38,272 nucleotides of DNA from CAZKHG01 sp964552655 (GCA_964552655.1 CAZKHG010000030.1:1-38272); one strand, 5' to 3'; positions 17,219-25,966 are shown, counted from the first letter of the stretch. Numbers and translations are program-made. Notes: a model not told the origin generated them from the sequence alone.

Positions 17219-18433
17219 ATGGGAGAGAAATTGAAAATTGGCATATTGAAGGAAACAAAAACTCCACCTGATAAACGAGTTGTTCTACCTCCAAAGCAGG
17301 TAATTGAGCTAAAAAATAAATTACCCAACCTGGATATTGTTGTCCAACCCAGTGAATTAAGATGTTTTAAAGACTCTGAGTATCAGGCGCTGGGTATTAA
17401 ACTGCAGGATAATTTGGAGGACTGTGATCTGTTGGTTGGGGTTAAAGAGGTCAAAATTCAGGAGTTGATTCCCAAGAAAACCTACCTTTTTTTTGCGCAT
17501 GTTGGTAAGAAACAGCCTCACAATCAACCATTAATTAAAGCAATAGCCGGGAAAGGAATTACCCTGCTGGATCATGAATACCTTACCGATCAGGCTGGTA
17601 TTAGGCTTGTTGCTTTTGGTCATTGGGCTGGTGTGGTAGGTGCATATAATGCACTTCGCTCCAGAGGGATAAAAACAAACCGATACTACCTTCCTGCTGC
17701 ACACCAGTGCCATGATTATGCAGAGATGATGACCGATCTGAAAAAAGTTAAACTTGATCCTAAGAAGATTCTCATTACTGGTGGTGGACGCGTTGCAGGC
17801 GGAGCAATGGAGATCTTCAGAGAGATTAAGGTTGATGAGGTTTCGCCTGAAGATTTTTTAACCAAAGAGTTTAACAAGCCTGTAGTTTGTCGGATTGATC
17901 CATGGCACTATGCCAGAAGAAAAGATGGGAAACCTTTTGAATGGGATCATTGGGTTAAATACCCTATGGAATACGAATCCACTTTTTTACCTTTCACCAA
18001 GGTTACCGATGTACTCGTTGCCTGCCACTACTGGGATTACAGATCACCTGTTTTCTTTACCCGGGAAGATATGATCCCCCCCGATTTTAGAATCAGCATC
18101 ATTGCTGATGTTAGTTGCGACATTCCCGGACCTATTCCTTCAACCATAAAGTCTTCAACAATAGCCGATCCTTTTTTCGATTACAACCCAATTACAGGCA
18201 AGGAGGAACCTGCTTTTGCGGGCGGAAGAAACGTTACGGTTATGTCCATTGATAATCTACCGGGCGAATTACCCAGAGATGCCTCCGAGGATTTTGGTAA
18301 AACCCTGATCGAAAAAGTTTTTCCCCATTTTGTTGGTAATGATGTTGAAGGCGTAGTTGACAGAGCAACCATTTTAAAAAACGGAAAGCTAACTCCCCGT
18401 TTTGAATACCTTAAGGATTACCTGGAAGGTTAA
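17219..18433 (+). CDS. saccharopine dehydrogenase (LYS1-type)/alanine dehydrogenase-like oxidoreductase
   Basis: 404 residues of the alanine dehydrogenase/pyridine nucleotide transhydrogenase N-terminal superfamily. The N-terminus 'KIGILKETKTPPDKRVVL' is the family start, and a Rossmann-type glycine-rich loop is seen in 'ILITGGGRVAGGAMEIF' (~residue 185). The C-terminal part, 'VMSIDNLPGELPRDASEDFG', closely resembles fungal saccharopine dehydrogenase (NAD+, L-lysine-forming), where 'SIDHLPSLLPREAS' occupies the same place. I favour a LYS1-type enzyme acting on an amino acid or opine-like substrate with NAD(P). Whether it makes lysine, degrades it, or uses another amino acid cannot be settled; no second lysine-pathway gene is in the window. 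It appears monocistronic and divergent from nifJ. Confidence 0.75.
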   Translation: MGEKLKIGILKETKTPPDKRVVLPPKQVIELKNKLPNLDIVVQPSELRCFKDSEYQALGIKLQDNLEDCDLLVGVKEVKIQELIPKKTYLFFAHVGKKQPHNQPLIKAIAGKGITLLDHEYLTDQAGIRLVAFGHWAGVVGAYNALRSRGIKTNRYYLPAAHQCHDYAEMMTDLKKVKLDPKKILITGGGRVAGGAMEIFREIKVDEVSPEDFLTKEFNKPVVCRIDPWHYARRKDGKPFEWDHWVKYPMEYESTFLPFTKVTDVLVACHYWDYRSPVFFTREDMIPPDFRISIIADVSCDIPGPIPSTIKSSTIADPFFDYNPITGKEEPAFAGGRNVTVMSIDNLPGELPRDASEDFGKTLIEKVFPHFVGNDVEGVVDRATILKNGKLTPRFEYLKDYLEG

Positions 18434-18501
18434 TGTGTATCTGATAAATAAATTTAATCAGTTATTTTCTTAGGGATTCTTTAAAAAAAAACTTTGATCA
18501 C

Positions 18502-19551
18502 TTAATTAGTGGTTTTTAGGCTGCCTAAAAACTTGATAGTATCAATTCCATCGGCATAGTCATCAATTGCCGGGTTTTGTGATTTGCCAAAGGGAATCGA
18601 GCCTTCTATAATCTCATCCCGGGCAACAATACATTGAATTTCCTCTTTATTTTCATGGATGTATGTTTTAACTTCACCTATATCACTATAGGACTTGTAG
18701 TGAAGAACGGATACCGGGGACCCTATCGATTCTTCCGGCCTGATGAGTAGAAAACCGTTATCAAAATGTTTCATTCCGTTCATTAGCAATAGCGCTTTAT
18801 TATACTCATAGTTATTGGCATACTTATAATTTAATGAAAGGAATTGCCACTTTGCAAATGAATCAATCAGGGGTATAAAATCAAATCCAACAGGGGTGAA
18901 TATTTTTGAGACATTCCGGCAACCCAGGCCAAAATAGGTGAAAATATCATCACCCAGTTTCTGGTACTCATCTCGTGTTTCATCACCTTTTAACACAGCT
19001 ATGCTATTCCGGTGTTTCCTGATTATAGAGGGAAAATTTTTAAAGTAAAATTCAAAATACCTGAAGGTATTGTTGCTGCCCGTGGCAATCACAGCATCGA
19101 AACCAAATATTTTTTCGTTGGTTATACTTATAAAATTTTGAAAATCAGGGTTAATCTCATAAATCAATTTTGTGATTTCAGTCATTAAATCACCATCCTT
19201 TGAAGAGGATTTTCCCAAAAAACGATTACCGGTTATCAATACGCATAGCAAATCATGAAAACCAACCAGGGGAATATTCCCGGCCATTATCACCCCGATA
19301 GTTTTTGGCGATTCCGGGTTGAAAAAGTTTTCCGGATATTTTTTTACCCAGCGGTAAAGCACCTCCTCCTGTAACCAAGAATTGGCAATGGCATCAATGG
19401 CAAAACGAATATTTTCCGGAACAAACCAGGGGTTCTGGTCTTTAGCATTCTCAATTGTTCTATTCAAGGATGAGCTAACACCGGGTTTTGAATCAGCCAA
19501 TAGCCTGCTACCTAATTCCTTAAATGTATTAATCCGGTCCGAAATATTCAT
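18502..19551 (-). CDS. LuxC-type acyl-CoA reductase
   Basis: 349 residues of the acyl-CoA reductase (LuxC, PF05893) branch of the aldehyde dehydrogenase superfamily. Family cues are 'IGVIMAGNIPLVGFHDLL' (~85-102), the cofactor-binding strand 'DAVIATGSNNTFRYF', and the catalytic cysteine in 'GLGCRNVSKIF'. LuxC enzymes reduce acyl-CoA or acyl groups to aldehydes with NADPH. There is no luciferase, LuxD or LuxE nearby, so bioluminescence is not implied; short LuxC-like proteins are frequent in Bacteroidota and their substrate is not established. It is shorter than LuxC (~480), lacking N-terminal residues. The gene is convergent with the saccharopine dehydrogenase-like gene. Confidence 0.82.
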   Translation of the reverse strand: MNISDRINTFKELGSRLLADSKPGVSSSLNRTIENAKDQNPWFVPENIRFAIDAIANSWLQEEVLYRWVKKYPENFFNPESPKTIGVIMAGNIPLVGFHDLLCVLITGNRFLGKSSSKDGDLMTEITKLIYEINPDFQNFISITNEKIFGFDAVIATGSNNTFRYFEFYFKNFPSIIRKHRNSIAVLKGDETRDEYQKLGDDIFTYFGLGCRNVSKIFTPVGFDFIPLIDSFAKWQFLSLNYKYANNYEYNKALLLMNGMKHFDNGFLLIRPEESIGSPVSVLHYKSYSDIGEVKTYIHENKEEIQCIVARDEIIEGSIPFGKSQNPAIDDYADGIDTIKFLGSLKTTN

Positions 19552-19565
19552 TTTAATTTTTGTTT

Positions 19566-19573
19566 CAAAGATA
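19566..19573 (-). promoter_or_regulatory. candidate -7 promoter element of the acyl-CoA reductase gene
   Basis: Minus-strand TATCTTTG matches TAnnTTTG exactly, 15 bp before the ATG. The leader would be only a few nucleotides long. No TTTG lies at the usual upstream distance (CTG at 17 nt). Confidence 0.4.
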
Positions 19574-19753
19574 GGTGATTAATTATGATTCAGTATTTTA
19601 ATTCAAGGTTCAATGCGATTTGGTTAAGTAGTTGTTATCAGATTTGAGCAACATCAATCTTTTTCTTTTTTAAGTCTGCTTTCTTTTATGGTTTTTTAGC
19701 TTAGCGGTATTAAAAGATAAGCTAATTTTGAAATTTATTATGATTCTTACGCC

Positions 19754-21001
19754 ATGAAATATGCTGCCCTGCTAAAGGAAAACCTACGGATATCTTTCAG
19801 TGCAATTCGTTCGAATGCACTTCGTTCAATACTTACCATTGTTATCATTGCCCTGGGGATAATGGCACTGGTGGGAATTCTAACGGCCATTGACTCTATA
19901 AAGGATAGTATCAGCAGTAATTTTGCGAGCATGGGGGCAAATACTTTCAGCATCGAAAGCAGGGGGATGAGGGTGCATATTGCCGGTAAACGCTATAAAA
20001 CCAAAAACTATTCTTATATCAGCAGGAGCCAGGCAGAGGAGTTCAAGGAGAAGTTTAAATTCCCGGGTGTTGTATCGGTTTCGGTTTATGCTTCAGGTGC
20101 AAGTACAATAAAGTATAAATCAAAAAAAACAAACCCCAATATTGCTGTAAACGGGGTTGATGAAAATTATCTGCTGACAGCCGGACTTGAAATGGAAACC
20201 GGTCGTAACTTTTCTGCCCATGAGATGTATGCCGGGCGGTCAGTTGCCATAATAGGCAAAGAGGTGGCAACCAAGCTGTTTGCTAAAAATGAAGATCCCA
20301 TTGATAAGTTTATCAATGTTGGCAGCGGGAAGTACCGTGTAGTTGGCGTTTTGAAATCGAAAGGCTCTGGTTTTGGCGGAGGCCCTGATCGTTCTGTGCT
20401 TCTGACCTACTCAAATGTAGCCACCTACTTTTCACGCCCAAGCATGAACTATTCAATCAGCGTGATGCCGAATGATCCCAAGCTGCTTGAATATTCAGTT
20501 AGCGAAGCAGAAGGCATCTTCAGGATTGTCAGAAACCTGAAAGCAACTGATGAATCGGATTTTAACATCGAAAAGAGCGACAGCCTGGCTCAGCTCCTGA
20601 TCGAAAACCTGAAATACGTAACCTATGCAGCTACAATTATTGGTATTATTACACTCATTGGGGCAGCTGTAGGTTTGATGAATATTATGCTTGTTGCTGT
20701 GGCTGAACGCACCCGCGAAATTGGTACCCGAAAAGCCATTGGGGCCAAATCACAAACCATTAAACAGCAGTTTCTTTTCGAGGCAATACTGATTTGTCAG
20801 CTGGGAGGTGTTTTAGGAATAGTGCTTGGAATATTAATTGGAAACATTATGTCCATGTTAACCGACAGCCCTTTTCTGATACCCTGGCTTTGGATACTGG
20901 TGGGCTTGATCATTACCTTTATAGTCGGTTTGGCATCAGGCTATATTCCTGCAGTTAAAGCTTCACGCCTCGATCCGATTGAAGCGTTACGGTATGAGTA
21001 G
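19754..21001 (+). CDS. MacB/FtsX-like ABC transporter permease
   Basis: 415 residues with the MacB layout: a first membrane helix (~22-46, 'ALRSILTIVIIALGIMALVGIL'); a large periplasmic MacB-PCD domain (~47-285); then three C-terminal helices (~290-400, FtsX domain) ending in the family tail 'PAVKASRLDPIEALRYE'. Such permeases work with a separate MacB/LolD-type ATPase, coupling ATP hydrolysis to periplasmic movement of lipoproteins, peptides or drugs without moving substrate through the membrane. No ATPase or adaptor gene is adjacent, so its partner must be elsewhere. The conserved 'AERTREIGTRKAIGAK' coupling helix, which contacts the ATPase, is intact. A TAATTTTG at 19723 could be its promoter. 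Confidence 0.88.
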   Translation: MKYAALLKENLRISFSAIRSNALRSILTIVIIALGIMALVGILTAIDSIKDSISSNFASMGANTFSIESRGMRVHIAGKRYKTKNYSYISRSQAEEFKEKFKFPGVVSVSVYASGASTIKYKSKKTNPNIAVNGVDENYLLTAGLEMETGRNFSAHEMYAGRSVAIIGKEVATKLFAKNEDPIDKFINVGSGKYRVVGVLKSKGSGFGGGPDRSVLLTYSNVATYFSRPSMNYSISVMPNDPKLLEYSVSEAEGIFRIVRNLKATDESDFNIEKSDSLAQLLIENLKYVTYAATIIGIITLIGAAVGLMNIMLVAVAERTREIGTRKAIGAKSQTIKQQFLFEAILICQLGGVLGIVLGILIGNIMSMLTDSPFLIPWLWILVGLIITFIVGLASGYIPAVKASRLDPIEALRYE

Positions 21002-21202
21002 TTTATTGATAATCAATATTCTTCATTTAAACATTACTTATACACCGGTTTTTATCAAAAAAATGGGGGTTACACCTTAACATCCATAAAATTAGCCTAC
21101 ATTGCTTATCTAAATCAACTGTTTAAATACCAGCAGTTTATTTCTTTTTTTATTTATATGCCATTTAATCTTTCTAAGTGTCAGATAAATAAAAACATCT
21201 AA

Positions 21203-22789
21203 ATGAAAAAACTTCTTGGTTTCCTTTATGGTTTTATGTCCTCCAGAATGAGAGGAAGCTTGATATATGAGGATGTAAGAAAAGTTAACTTAATTAACAT
21301 ATTTGCTCTTTTTGGGATATTTTACTTATCGTTTTATTGTATTAAAGAGTTTTTATCCAGCCAAATCCTTCTCTCTACTATTTATTTTGCTTGTGTTGCA
21401 ATAATTATCTTACTTCTGGTTTACCTGAGGTACAAGAGAAAAATTAAGATAGTCAGCCATATTTTAGTTTTTGGACTCATGTGTATCGAAGTTTTTTTTC
21501 TCTTTCGAAATGGATCTGTTAAATTGAATCTGGAGGATTATTATATCTTCCCAGGGGTATATTGGTATTTTATTTTCCCCCCGTTTAGTATTTTTTTAAT
21601 GGGGAGGAAGATCGGGTCATTATATAATATCTCACTGGTACTTATTACAATTGTTTTCTTTACTCTTGAACCTTCAATGAATAATCTGTATGCCAGTGAA
21701 TTTAAGGTGCGATTCCTATCTATCTTCAGCGCGATTTTTTTCTTTGCATTTTTCTTCGAGTACATAAGATCAATCACCTTCGACGCCTTTCAAATTACGC
21801 AAAACAAAAAAGCTAAATTAATTCAGAGGGTTTCCAGCCAAAATGATGAGCTTAAAAAAAAGAGTGTTGAATTATCGTGGCTTGCCGAGGAGAATAGGGT
21901 TCAAATGGAGTATTTACAAGATATTGGTGAAGAGCTGAAACAGCAAAACGAAAGGATAACATCACAAAACATCCTTTTAGAGAATCAAAGTAAAGAGATA
22001 CATGCACAGAGAGATCTGTTATTTCAGCAAAAGCAAAACATAATTGACAGTATTCAGTATGCCAGCTACATTCAAAACGCACTACTTGCAAACCAGAATA
22101 TTATTAAAAAGTGCTTCAGTGATTACTTCATTATGTATCAACCACGCGATATTATAGGTGGCGATTTTTACTATTTTAACAGGATTGACAACATTTTAGT
22201 TTTTGCTGTTGCCGATTGCACCGGACATGGTGTACCAGGTGCACTGCTTAGCATGCTTGGTATAGCTTTTTTAACTGAAATTACACATCAAAAGGAAATA
22301 ACCAGAACGAATAGCGTTCTGGATGAGATGAGAATCAGGTTAAAAGCCGCTTTAATCCATAATGATAAAAAAATTGAGACCAGGGATGGGATGGATATTG
22401 CCCTTTGTGCGCTTAATCTTGATAACCTTCACCTTCAATTTTCCGGGGTTAACCTCCCCGTTAATATTTTAAGGGATTCCAAATTATTGCACTTTGAAAC
22501 AACAAAAATGCCTGTTGGCATCTTGTATAATGATTTAGATAAATTTTCACTAACCGAATTTCAACTTCAAAAGGAAGATATTATTTATCTGTTCTCAGAT
22601 GGATTTGAAGATCAAATTGGAGGGGAGGCAAACAGGAAGTTTATGTGCAAAAATTTTCAGGAATACCTTTTATCAATTTCATCTCAAAAAATGGCTGATC
22701 AAAAAAAATTATTAGAGGCTAAGTTCTCCGATTGGAAGGGAGGTAACGATCAAACCGATGATATTCTGGTAATTGGTTTAAGAGTTTAA
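21203..22789 (+). CDS. membrane-anchored SpoIIE-family serine phosphatase
   Basis: 528 residues in three parts: a hydrophobic N-terminus with about six membrane segments (~28-195); a Gln/Glu/Lys-rich coiled coil (~195-290); and a C-terminal PP2C/SpoIIE phosphatase domain (~300-527). Metal-binding acidic motifs are present: 'DIIGGDFYY', 'VADCTGHGVPGALLS', 'IYLFSDGFEDQ' and 'NDQTDDILV'. Proteins of this kind dephosphorylate a Ser/Thr on a partner, often an anti-sigma antagonist. No STAS antagonist or anti-sigma kinase gene is nearby. The membrane part is not a recognised sensor; it probably transmits a signal through the coiled coil. The gene stands alone with 201 bp upstream, in which I see no clear promoter. 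Confidence 0.88.
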   Translation: MKKLLGFLYGFMSSRMRGSLIYEDVRKVNLINIFALFGIFYLSFYCIKEFLSSQILLSTIYFACVAIIILLLVYLRYKRKIKIVSHILVFGLMCIEVFFLFRNGSVKLNLEDYYIFPGVYWYFIFPPFSIFLMGRKIGSLYNISLVLITIVFFTLEPSMNNLYASEFKVRFLSIFSAIFFFAFFFEYIRSITFDAFQITQNKKAKLIQRVSSQNDELKKKSVELSWLAEENRVQMEYLQDIGEELKQQNERITSQNILLENQSKEIHAQRDLLFQQKQNIIDSIQYASYIQNALLANQNIIKKCFSDYFIMYQPRDIIGGDFYYFNRIDNILVFAVADCTGHGVPGALLSMLGIAFLTEITHQKEITRTNSVLDEMRIRLKAALIHNDKKIETRDGMDIALCALNLDNLHLQFSGVNLPVNILRDSKLLHFETTKMPVGILYNDLDKFSLTEFQLQKEDIIYLFSDGFEDQIGGEANRKFMCKNFQEYLLSISSQKMADQKKLLEAKFSDWKGGNDQTDDILVIGLRV

Positions 22790-22816
22790 TTGGGCATTGC
22801 TGGTATAATGAATTAA

Positions 22817-22839
22817 AAAGCCACCCTTGAGGTGGCTTT
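22817..22839 (-). terminator. Rho-independent terminator of gap
   Basis: A 9-bp perfect stem (aaagccacc / ggtggcttt) with a 5-nt loop. The minus strand continues ggctttttaatt, a T-run suited to ending gap. It lies between two convergent stop codons and may also act weakly on the plus-strand phosphatase gene. Confidence 0.88.
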
Positions 22840-22858
22840 CGGATATATGTTCAATAAA

Positions 22859-23863
22859 TTAGAACAGCTTGGGAATCAGGTCAACAACGCGGCAGGAGTA
22901 ACCCCACTCATTGTCGTACCAGGCAAACACTTTAATCATTGGCCCAATAACCATTGTACTCTGCGCATCAAAAACAGATGAGTGTGTATTGTGAATAACA
23001 TCAACCGAAACTATTGGGTCCTCGGTGTATTCTAAAATACCTTTCATTGGCCCTTCTGCAGCTTTCTTCATGGCAGCGTTGATCTCATCCTTTGTTGCTT
23101 CTTTTTTCAGAACTGCAGTAAAATCTACCAATGAGCCGGTTGGTGTTGGAACGCGAACTGAAGTGCCGTCGATTTTACCCTTAAGTTCAGGGATGATTTT
23201 CCCAACTGATTTTGCAGCGCCGGTTGTGGTTGGAATTTGTGAAACAGCGCATGAACGGGCACGGCGCAAATCGCTGTGTGGTGCATCAAGAATGCGTTGA
23301 TCATTGGTGTAGGAGTGAATGGTGTTCATAAATCCGCGCTCAATACCAAAATTATCATTCAGGATTTTAACGACTGGGGCAAGGCAGTTGGTTGTACAGC
23401 TGGCGTTGCTGATACATTTATCTTCGGGCTTCAGGTCAGCATCGTTTACACCAAGAACGATCATACGATCAATCTCATCCTTAGCCGGAACAGTCAGAAT
23501 AACCTTTTTTGCACCATTCTTCAGGTGATCGCCATATCCGCCTTTTTCGCTTTCGCGCTTGGTAAAAATACCTGTTGATTCTACAACAACATCAGGTGTT
23601 TCGCTCCACTTAATATTTAATGGGGATTTATCAGCGTGAACTCTGTATTTTTTACCGTTAACAATAAGATTTTCGGCATCAAACTCAACTTTGCCTTCAA
23701 ATCTACCCTGGGTAGAATCGTATTTTAGCAGGTGAGCAAGTGTTTTGGTATCGGTCAGGTCGTTAATCCCAACAACTTCCATTTCCGGCCTCTCAAGGGC
23801 GATTTTAAAAACGTTTCGTCCGATTCGGCCAAATCCGTTGATAGCAACTTTAATCTTTGACAT
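22859..23863 (-). CDS. gap: glyceraldehyde-3-phosphate dehydrogenase, type I
   Basis: 334 residues, full length. It converts glyceraldehyde 3-phosphate, NAD and phosphate to 1,3-bisphosphoglycerate in glycolysis. The Rossmann motif 'INGFGRIGRNVFK' opens the protein, and the acidic 'GINDLTD' after strand 2 favours NAD over NADP. The catalytic loop is 'ISNASCTTNCLAPV' with C156 nucleophilic, and the C-terminus has the usual 'WYDNEWGYSCRVVDL'. A canonical promoter lies at 23909-23939 and a terminator at 22817-22839, so it is a single-gene unit. Confidence 0.98.
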   Translation of the reverse strand: MSKIKVAINGFGRIGRNVFKIALERPEMEVVGINDLTDTKTLAHLLKYDSTQGRFEGKVEFDAENLIVNGKKYRVHADKSPLNIKWSETPDVVVESTGIFTKRESEKGGYGDHLKNGAKKVILTVPAKDEIDRMIVLGVNDADLKPEDKCISNASCTTNCLAPVVKILNDNFGIERGFMNTIHSYTNDQRILDAPHSDLRRARSCAVSQIPTTTGAAKSVGKIIPELKGKIDGTSVRVPTPTGSLVDFTAVLKKEATKDEINAAMKKAAEGPMKGILEYTEDPIVSVDVIHNTHSSVFDAQSTMVIGPMIKVFAWYDNEWGYSCRVVDLIPKLF

Positions 23864-23908
23864 ACTATGAATTAGTTAATAATTGAATATTGATTTAACA
23901 TTTCCCAC

Positions 23909-23939
23909 CAAAGTTACAGTAAAAATGATTCCATTCAAA
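23909..23939 (-). promoter_or_regulatory. Bacteroidota-type promoter of gap
   Basis: On the minus strand TTTG (23939-23936), a 19-nt spacer, then TAACTTTG (23916-23909) match the Bacteroidota sigma-ABfr consensus TTTG / TAnnTTTG exactly. The predicted leader is about 40 nt. Confidence 0.75.
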
Positions 23940-23965
23940 ACTTAAACAGGGGGTTTGTTTACTTT

Positions 23966-24580
23966 TCATCGCAATCGGTTGTTAGCTCCACTATTGGGCA
24001 GGTTGTTCAAATCTTCGGGTGTGTTCAGGTTGGTGAAGCATTTTTGTACAAGTTTACTGTTTTTTAAAATCAGGTACTGGGTATTGGAAACCTTTATCAG
24101 GTCAGTAATTGGTCGGCCTCCTCCTGGACGGATTAATTCCTCAATTTTGCCAATCAGGCTCTTGGAGTAAATTGCGAAGAGAGGTTCAATAAAATCATCA
24201 ACCCTGGGAATAATTACTTCTTTTTGATCACCTTTTAACATGCTAATAATTGAGCCTGCAATTTTAGCATCAACAAAAGGCATATCGCACGATACAATAA
24301 AAACATAGTAGTTGGCTGAATTTACCAATGCAGAGTGAATACCTCCTAAAGGCCCTGCGTTTTGAATAATATCTGAATAAACTTTTACTCCATGTAAACC
24401 GTAATCTACAGCAGAATCGCCAATAACAAGGGTTTCATTAAAGTGTGAAGACAATCTTTGATATATCCTTGATATAATTGTTCTGTTCCCTACAGTGATC
24501 AATCCTTTGTTAACCCCTCCCATTCTTCTGGCTTTCCCGCCAGCAAGTATTGCAAGGGTAATTTTATTTGTACTCTTCAA
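23966..24580 (-). CDS. mobA: molybdenum cofactor guanylyltransferase
   Basis: 204 residues of the MobA nucleotidyltransferase family. The signature 'LAILAGGKARRMGGVNKGLI' (~9-28) binds GTP; 'NAGPLGGIHSAL' and 'VSCDMPFV' are the further conserved loops, the latter with the metal-binding Asp. MobA joins GMP to molybdopterin to form the MGD cofactor that formate dehydrogenases need, which ties it to the 1763-6193 operon. There is no ATG before the signature; the start must be TTG at 24580 or a second TTG at about 24598. The gene follows the YciO-like gene by 32 bp and is likely co-transcribed with it. Confidence 0.93.
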   Translation of the reverse strand: MKSTNKITLAILAGGKARRMGGVNKGLITVGNRTIISRIYQRLSSHFNETLVIGDSAVDYGLHGVKVYSDIIQNAGPLGGIHSALVNSANYYVFIVSCDMPFVDAKIAGSIISMLKGDQKEVIIPRVDDFIEPLFAIYSKSLIGKIEELIRPGGGRPITDLIKVSNTQYLILKNSKLVQKCFTNLNTPEDLNNLPNSGANNRLR

Positions 24581-24612
24581 TCTGCTATAATTGTAAAATT
24601 CAAATCATCACG

Positions 24613-25224
24613 CTATAGCACCAACATTCCTTTTCCTTCTCTTACTATTTCAGGTGCGCCGGTGGTGCAATCTACAATAGTTGAAGGGACAATTTCTCCG
24701 TGGCCACCATCAATAACAATATCAACCTGCTCATAATACCTGCTGTAGATTTGTTCGGGATCGGTTGGGTATTCCATAAAATCATCATCATTCTTTATTG
24801 AAGTGGTTAGGATTGGATTCCCCAGTTCTCTTACAATCTCCAGCGGTATTCGGTTATCGGGAATTCTAATGCCCACCGTTCGGCGTTTGGTAATAAAATA
24901 ATCCGGGACTTTGTTAAAACCGGGAAGAATGAATGTAAAAGGCCCGGGAAGATTTTTTTTCATCAACCTAAAAGTAGGATTGTCCACTTTAGCAAAATCG
25001 GCAATATGGCTAAGATCATGGCAGATGAAGGAAAAGTTGGCTTCTTTAACTTTCATCCCTTTCATCCTGATTATTCGTTCCACTGCACTCTTGTTGGTAA
25101 TATCGCACCCAAGTCCATAAACCGTATCAGTAGGGTAAATAATGATACCCCCATCCCTGAGAACATCTACAACCCGGCTTATTTCCCGTGGATTAATATT
25201 ATTTGGGAAGATTTTAATCAGCAT
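24613..25224 (-). CDS. YciO-type Sua5/YrdC family protein (threonylcarbamoyl-AMP synthase-like)
   Basis: 203 residues of the Sua5/YrdC/YciO family. The opening 'GGIIIYPTDTVYGLGCD' (~25-41) and 'TVGIRIPDNRIPLEIV' are family signatures. The sequence after the nucleotide site ('NFSFICHDLSHIADFAKVDN', 'FRLMKKNLPGPFTFIL') follows E. coli YciO rather than TsaC. TsaC/Sua5 make threonylcarbamoyl-AMP for the t6A modification of tRNA; YciO proteins share the fold but have weaker or less certain activity. If this organism has no other TsaC, this one may fill the role. It begins at ATG 25224 and is followed closely by mobA. Confidence 0.88.
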   Translation of the reverse strand: MLIKIFPNNINPREISRVVDVLRDGGIIIYPTDTVYGLGCDITNKSAVERIIRMKGMKVKEANFSFICHDLSHIADFAKVDNPTFRLMKKNLPGPFTFILPGFNKVPDYFITKRRTVGIRIPDNRIPLEIVRELGNPILTTSIKNDDDFMEYPTDPEQIYSRYYEQVDIVIDGGHGEIVPSTIVDCTTGAPEIVREGKGMLVL

Positions 25225-25317
25225 GCTTTTTTAGGTTGTATTTGATTGGGTTTTTTTACTTATTAAAGTGAAGAGGAACTTGTAATTATTGGTGTTCAGG
25301 TTACATCTGGCAGGATA

Positions 25318-25836
25318 TTATTTTTCTTCACCCTCCAGATTTTCCGGTTCAAATTCATCCGAATTAAAATCGCTGAATAGATCGCGTATTGATTCGTCCA
25401 CTTCATTATCACTTTTTCCTGATAACGTTTCGAATTGTAGTGGGGCATCGCCAATGGAAGCAGAACAAATTGGGTAGCGGATACCCTTTTTTTGAGGGTG
25501 GATGTCCAACAGTTCAAGGAATAACGATCTGTCGGCAAAGATATCGTAAACGTAGAGCAAACGGTCTTTCCTTTCTTTCAGCAAATCCTCAAGTTTTACA
25601 CTTTCCATAGGAATAGCAGCTGGCCCGGCATCATTTTGCATATCCAGCAAGGTGAGCTCAAGCCCTTTGTTCCAGTTCTTATCAGCCATGAAAAAAGAGG
25701 TTAGCTGACCGGGCTCATAGCCCAGATCCTCCTGAATGAATTTGTGGAAATCTAAAAATGTAGCGCATGAGTCAATCTCATAATCCCTTAAAAATGCCTT
25801 TACCTCGGCCGATATCATTCTCAATTTATAGATCAT
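25318..25836 (-). CDS. plasmid pRiA4b ORF-3-like protein (PF07929)
   Basis: 172 residues. The pattern 'DSCATFLDFHKFIQEDLGYEPGQ' followed by 'SFFMADKNWNKG' and 'DRLLYVYDIFADRSLFLELL' matches the pRiA4b ORF-3/IS1096 passenger-like family, whose biochemical role is not known. The last ~35 residues are strongly acidic and probably disordered ('NSDEFEPENLEGEEK'). In other genomes related domains are found both beside mobile elements and in ordinary chromosomal positions; there is no transposase or terminal repeat here, so I treat it as a resident gene. It starts at ATG 25836, 130 bp downstream of the glycosyltransferase gene. Confidence 0.72.
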   Translation of the reverse strand: MIYKLRMISAEVKAFLRDYEIDSCATFLDFHKFIQEDLGYEPGQLTSFFMADKNWNKGLELTLLDMQNDAGPAAIPMESVKLEDLLKERKDRLLYVYDIFADRSLFLELLDIHPQKKGIRYPICSASIGDAPLQFETLSGKSDNEVDESIRDLFSDFNSDEFEPENLEGEEK

Positions 25837-25966
25837 TGTAACCTGGAATTAGTTTTACAAAATAAGTGAAATATTCTTAATGATGACCGTGAAACGTCAA
25901 ATTAGAGGTAACATTGCAGGTAAGTAATATCTGGTTAATGAGTACCAGGATTTCTTTTATCCTGTT

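Noticed and set aside
18502..19551. Bioluminescence gene because of LuxC similarity
   Set aside because: No luciferase or fatty acid reductase partners are present, and LuxC-like reductases are widespread in non-luminous Bacteroidota.
25318..25836. pRiA4b ORF-3/IS1096-passenger-like gene as a sign of a mobile element
   Set aside because: No transposase, terminal inverted repeat or target duplication is visible around it.
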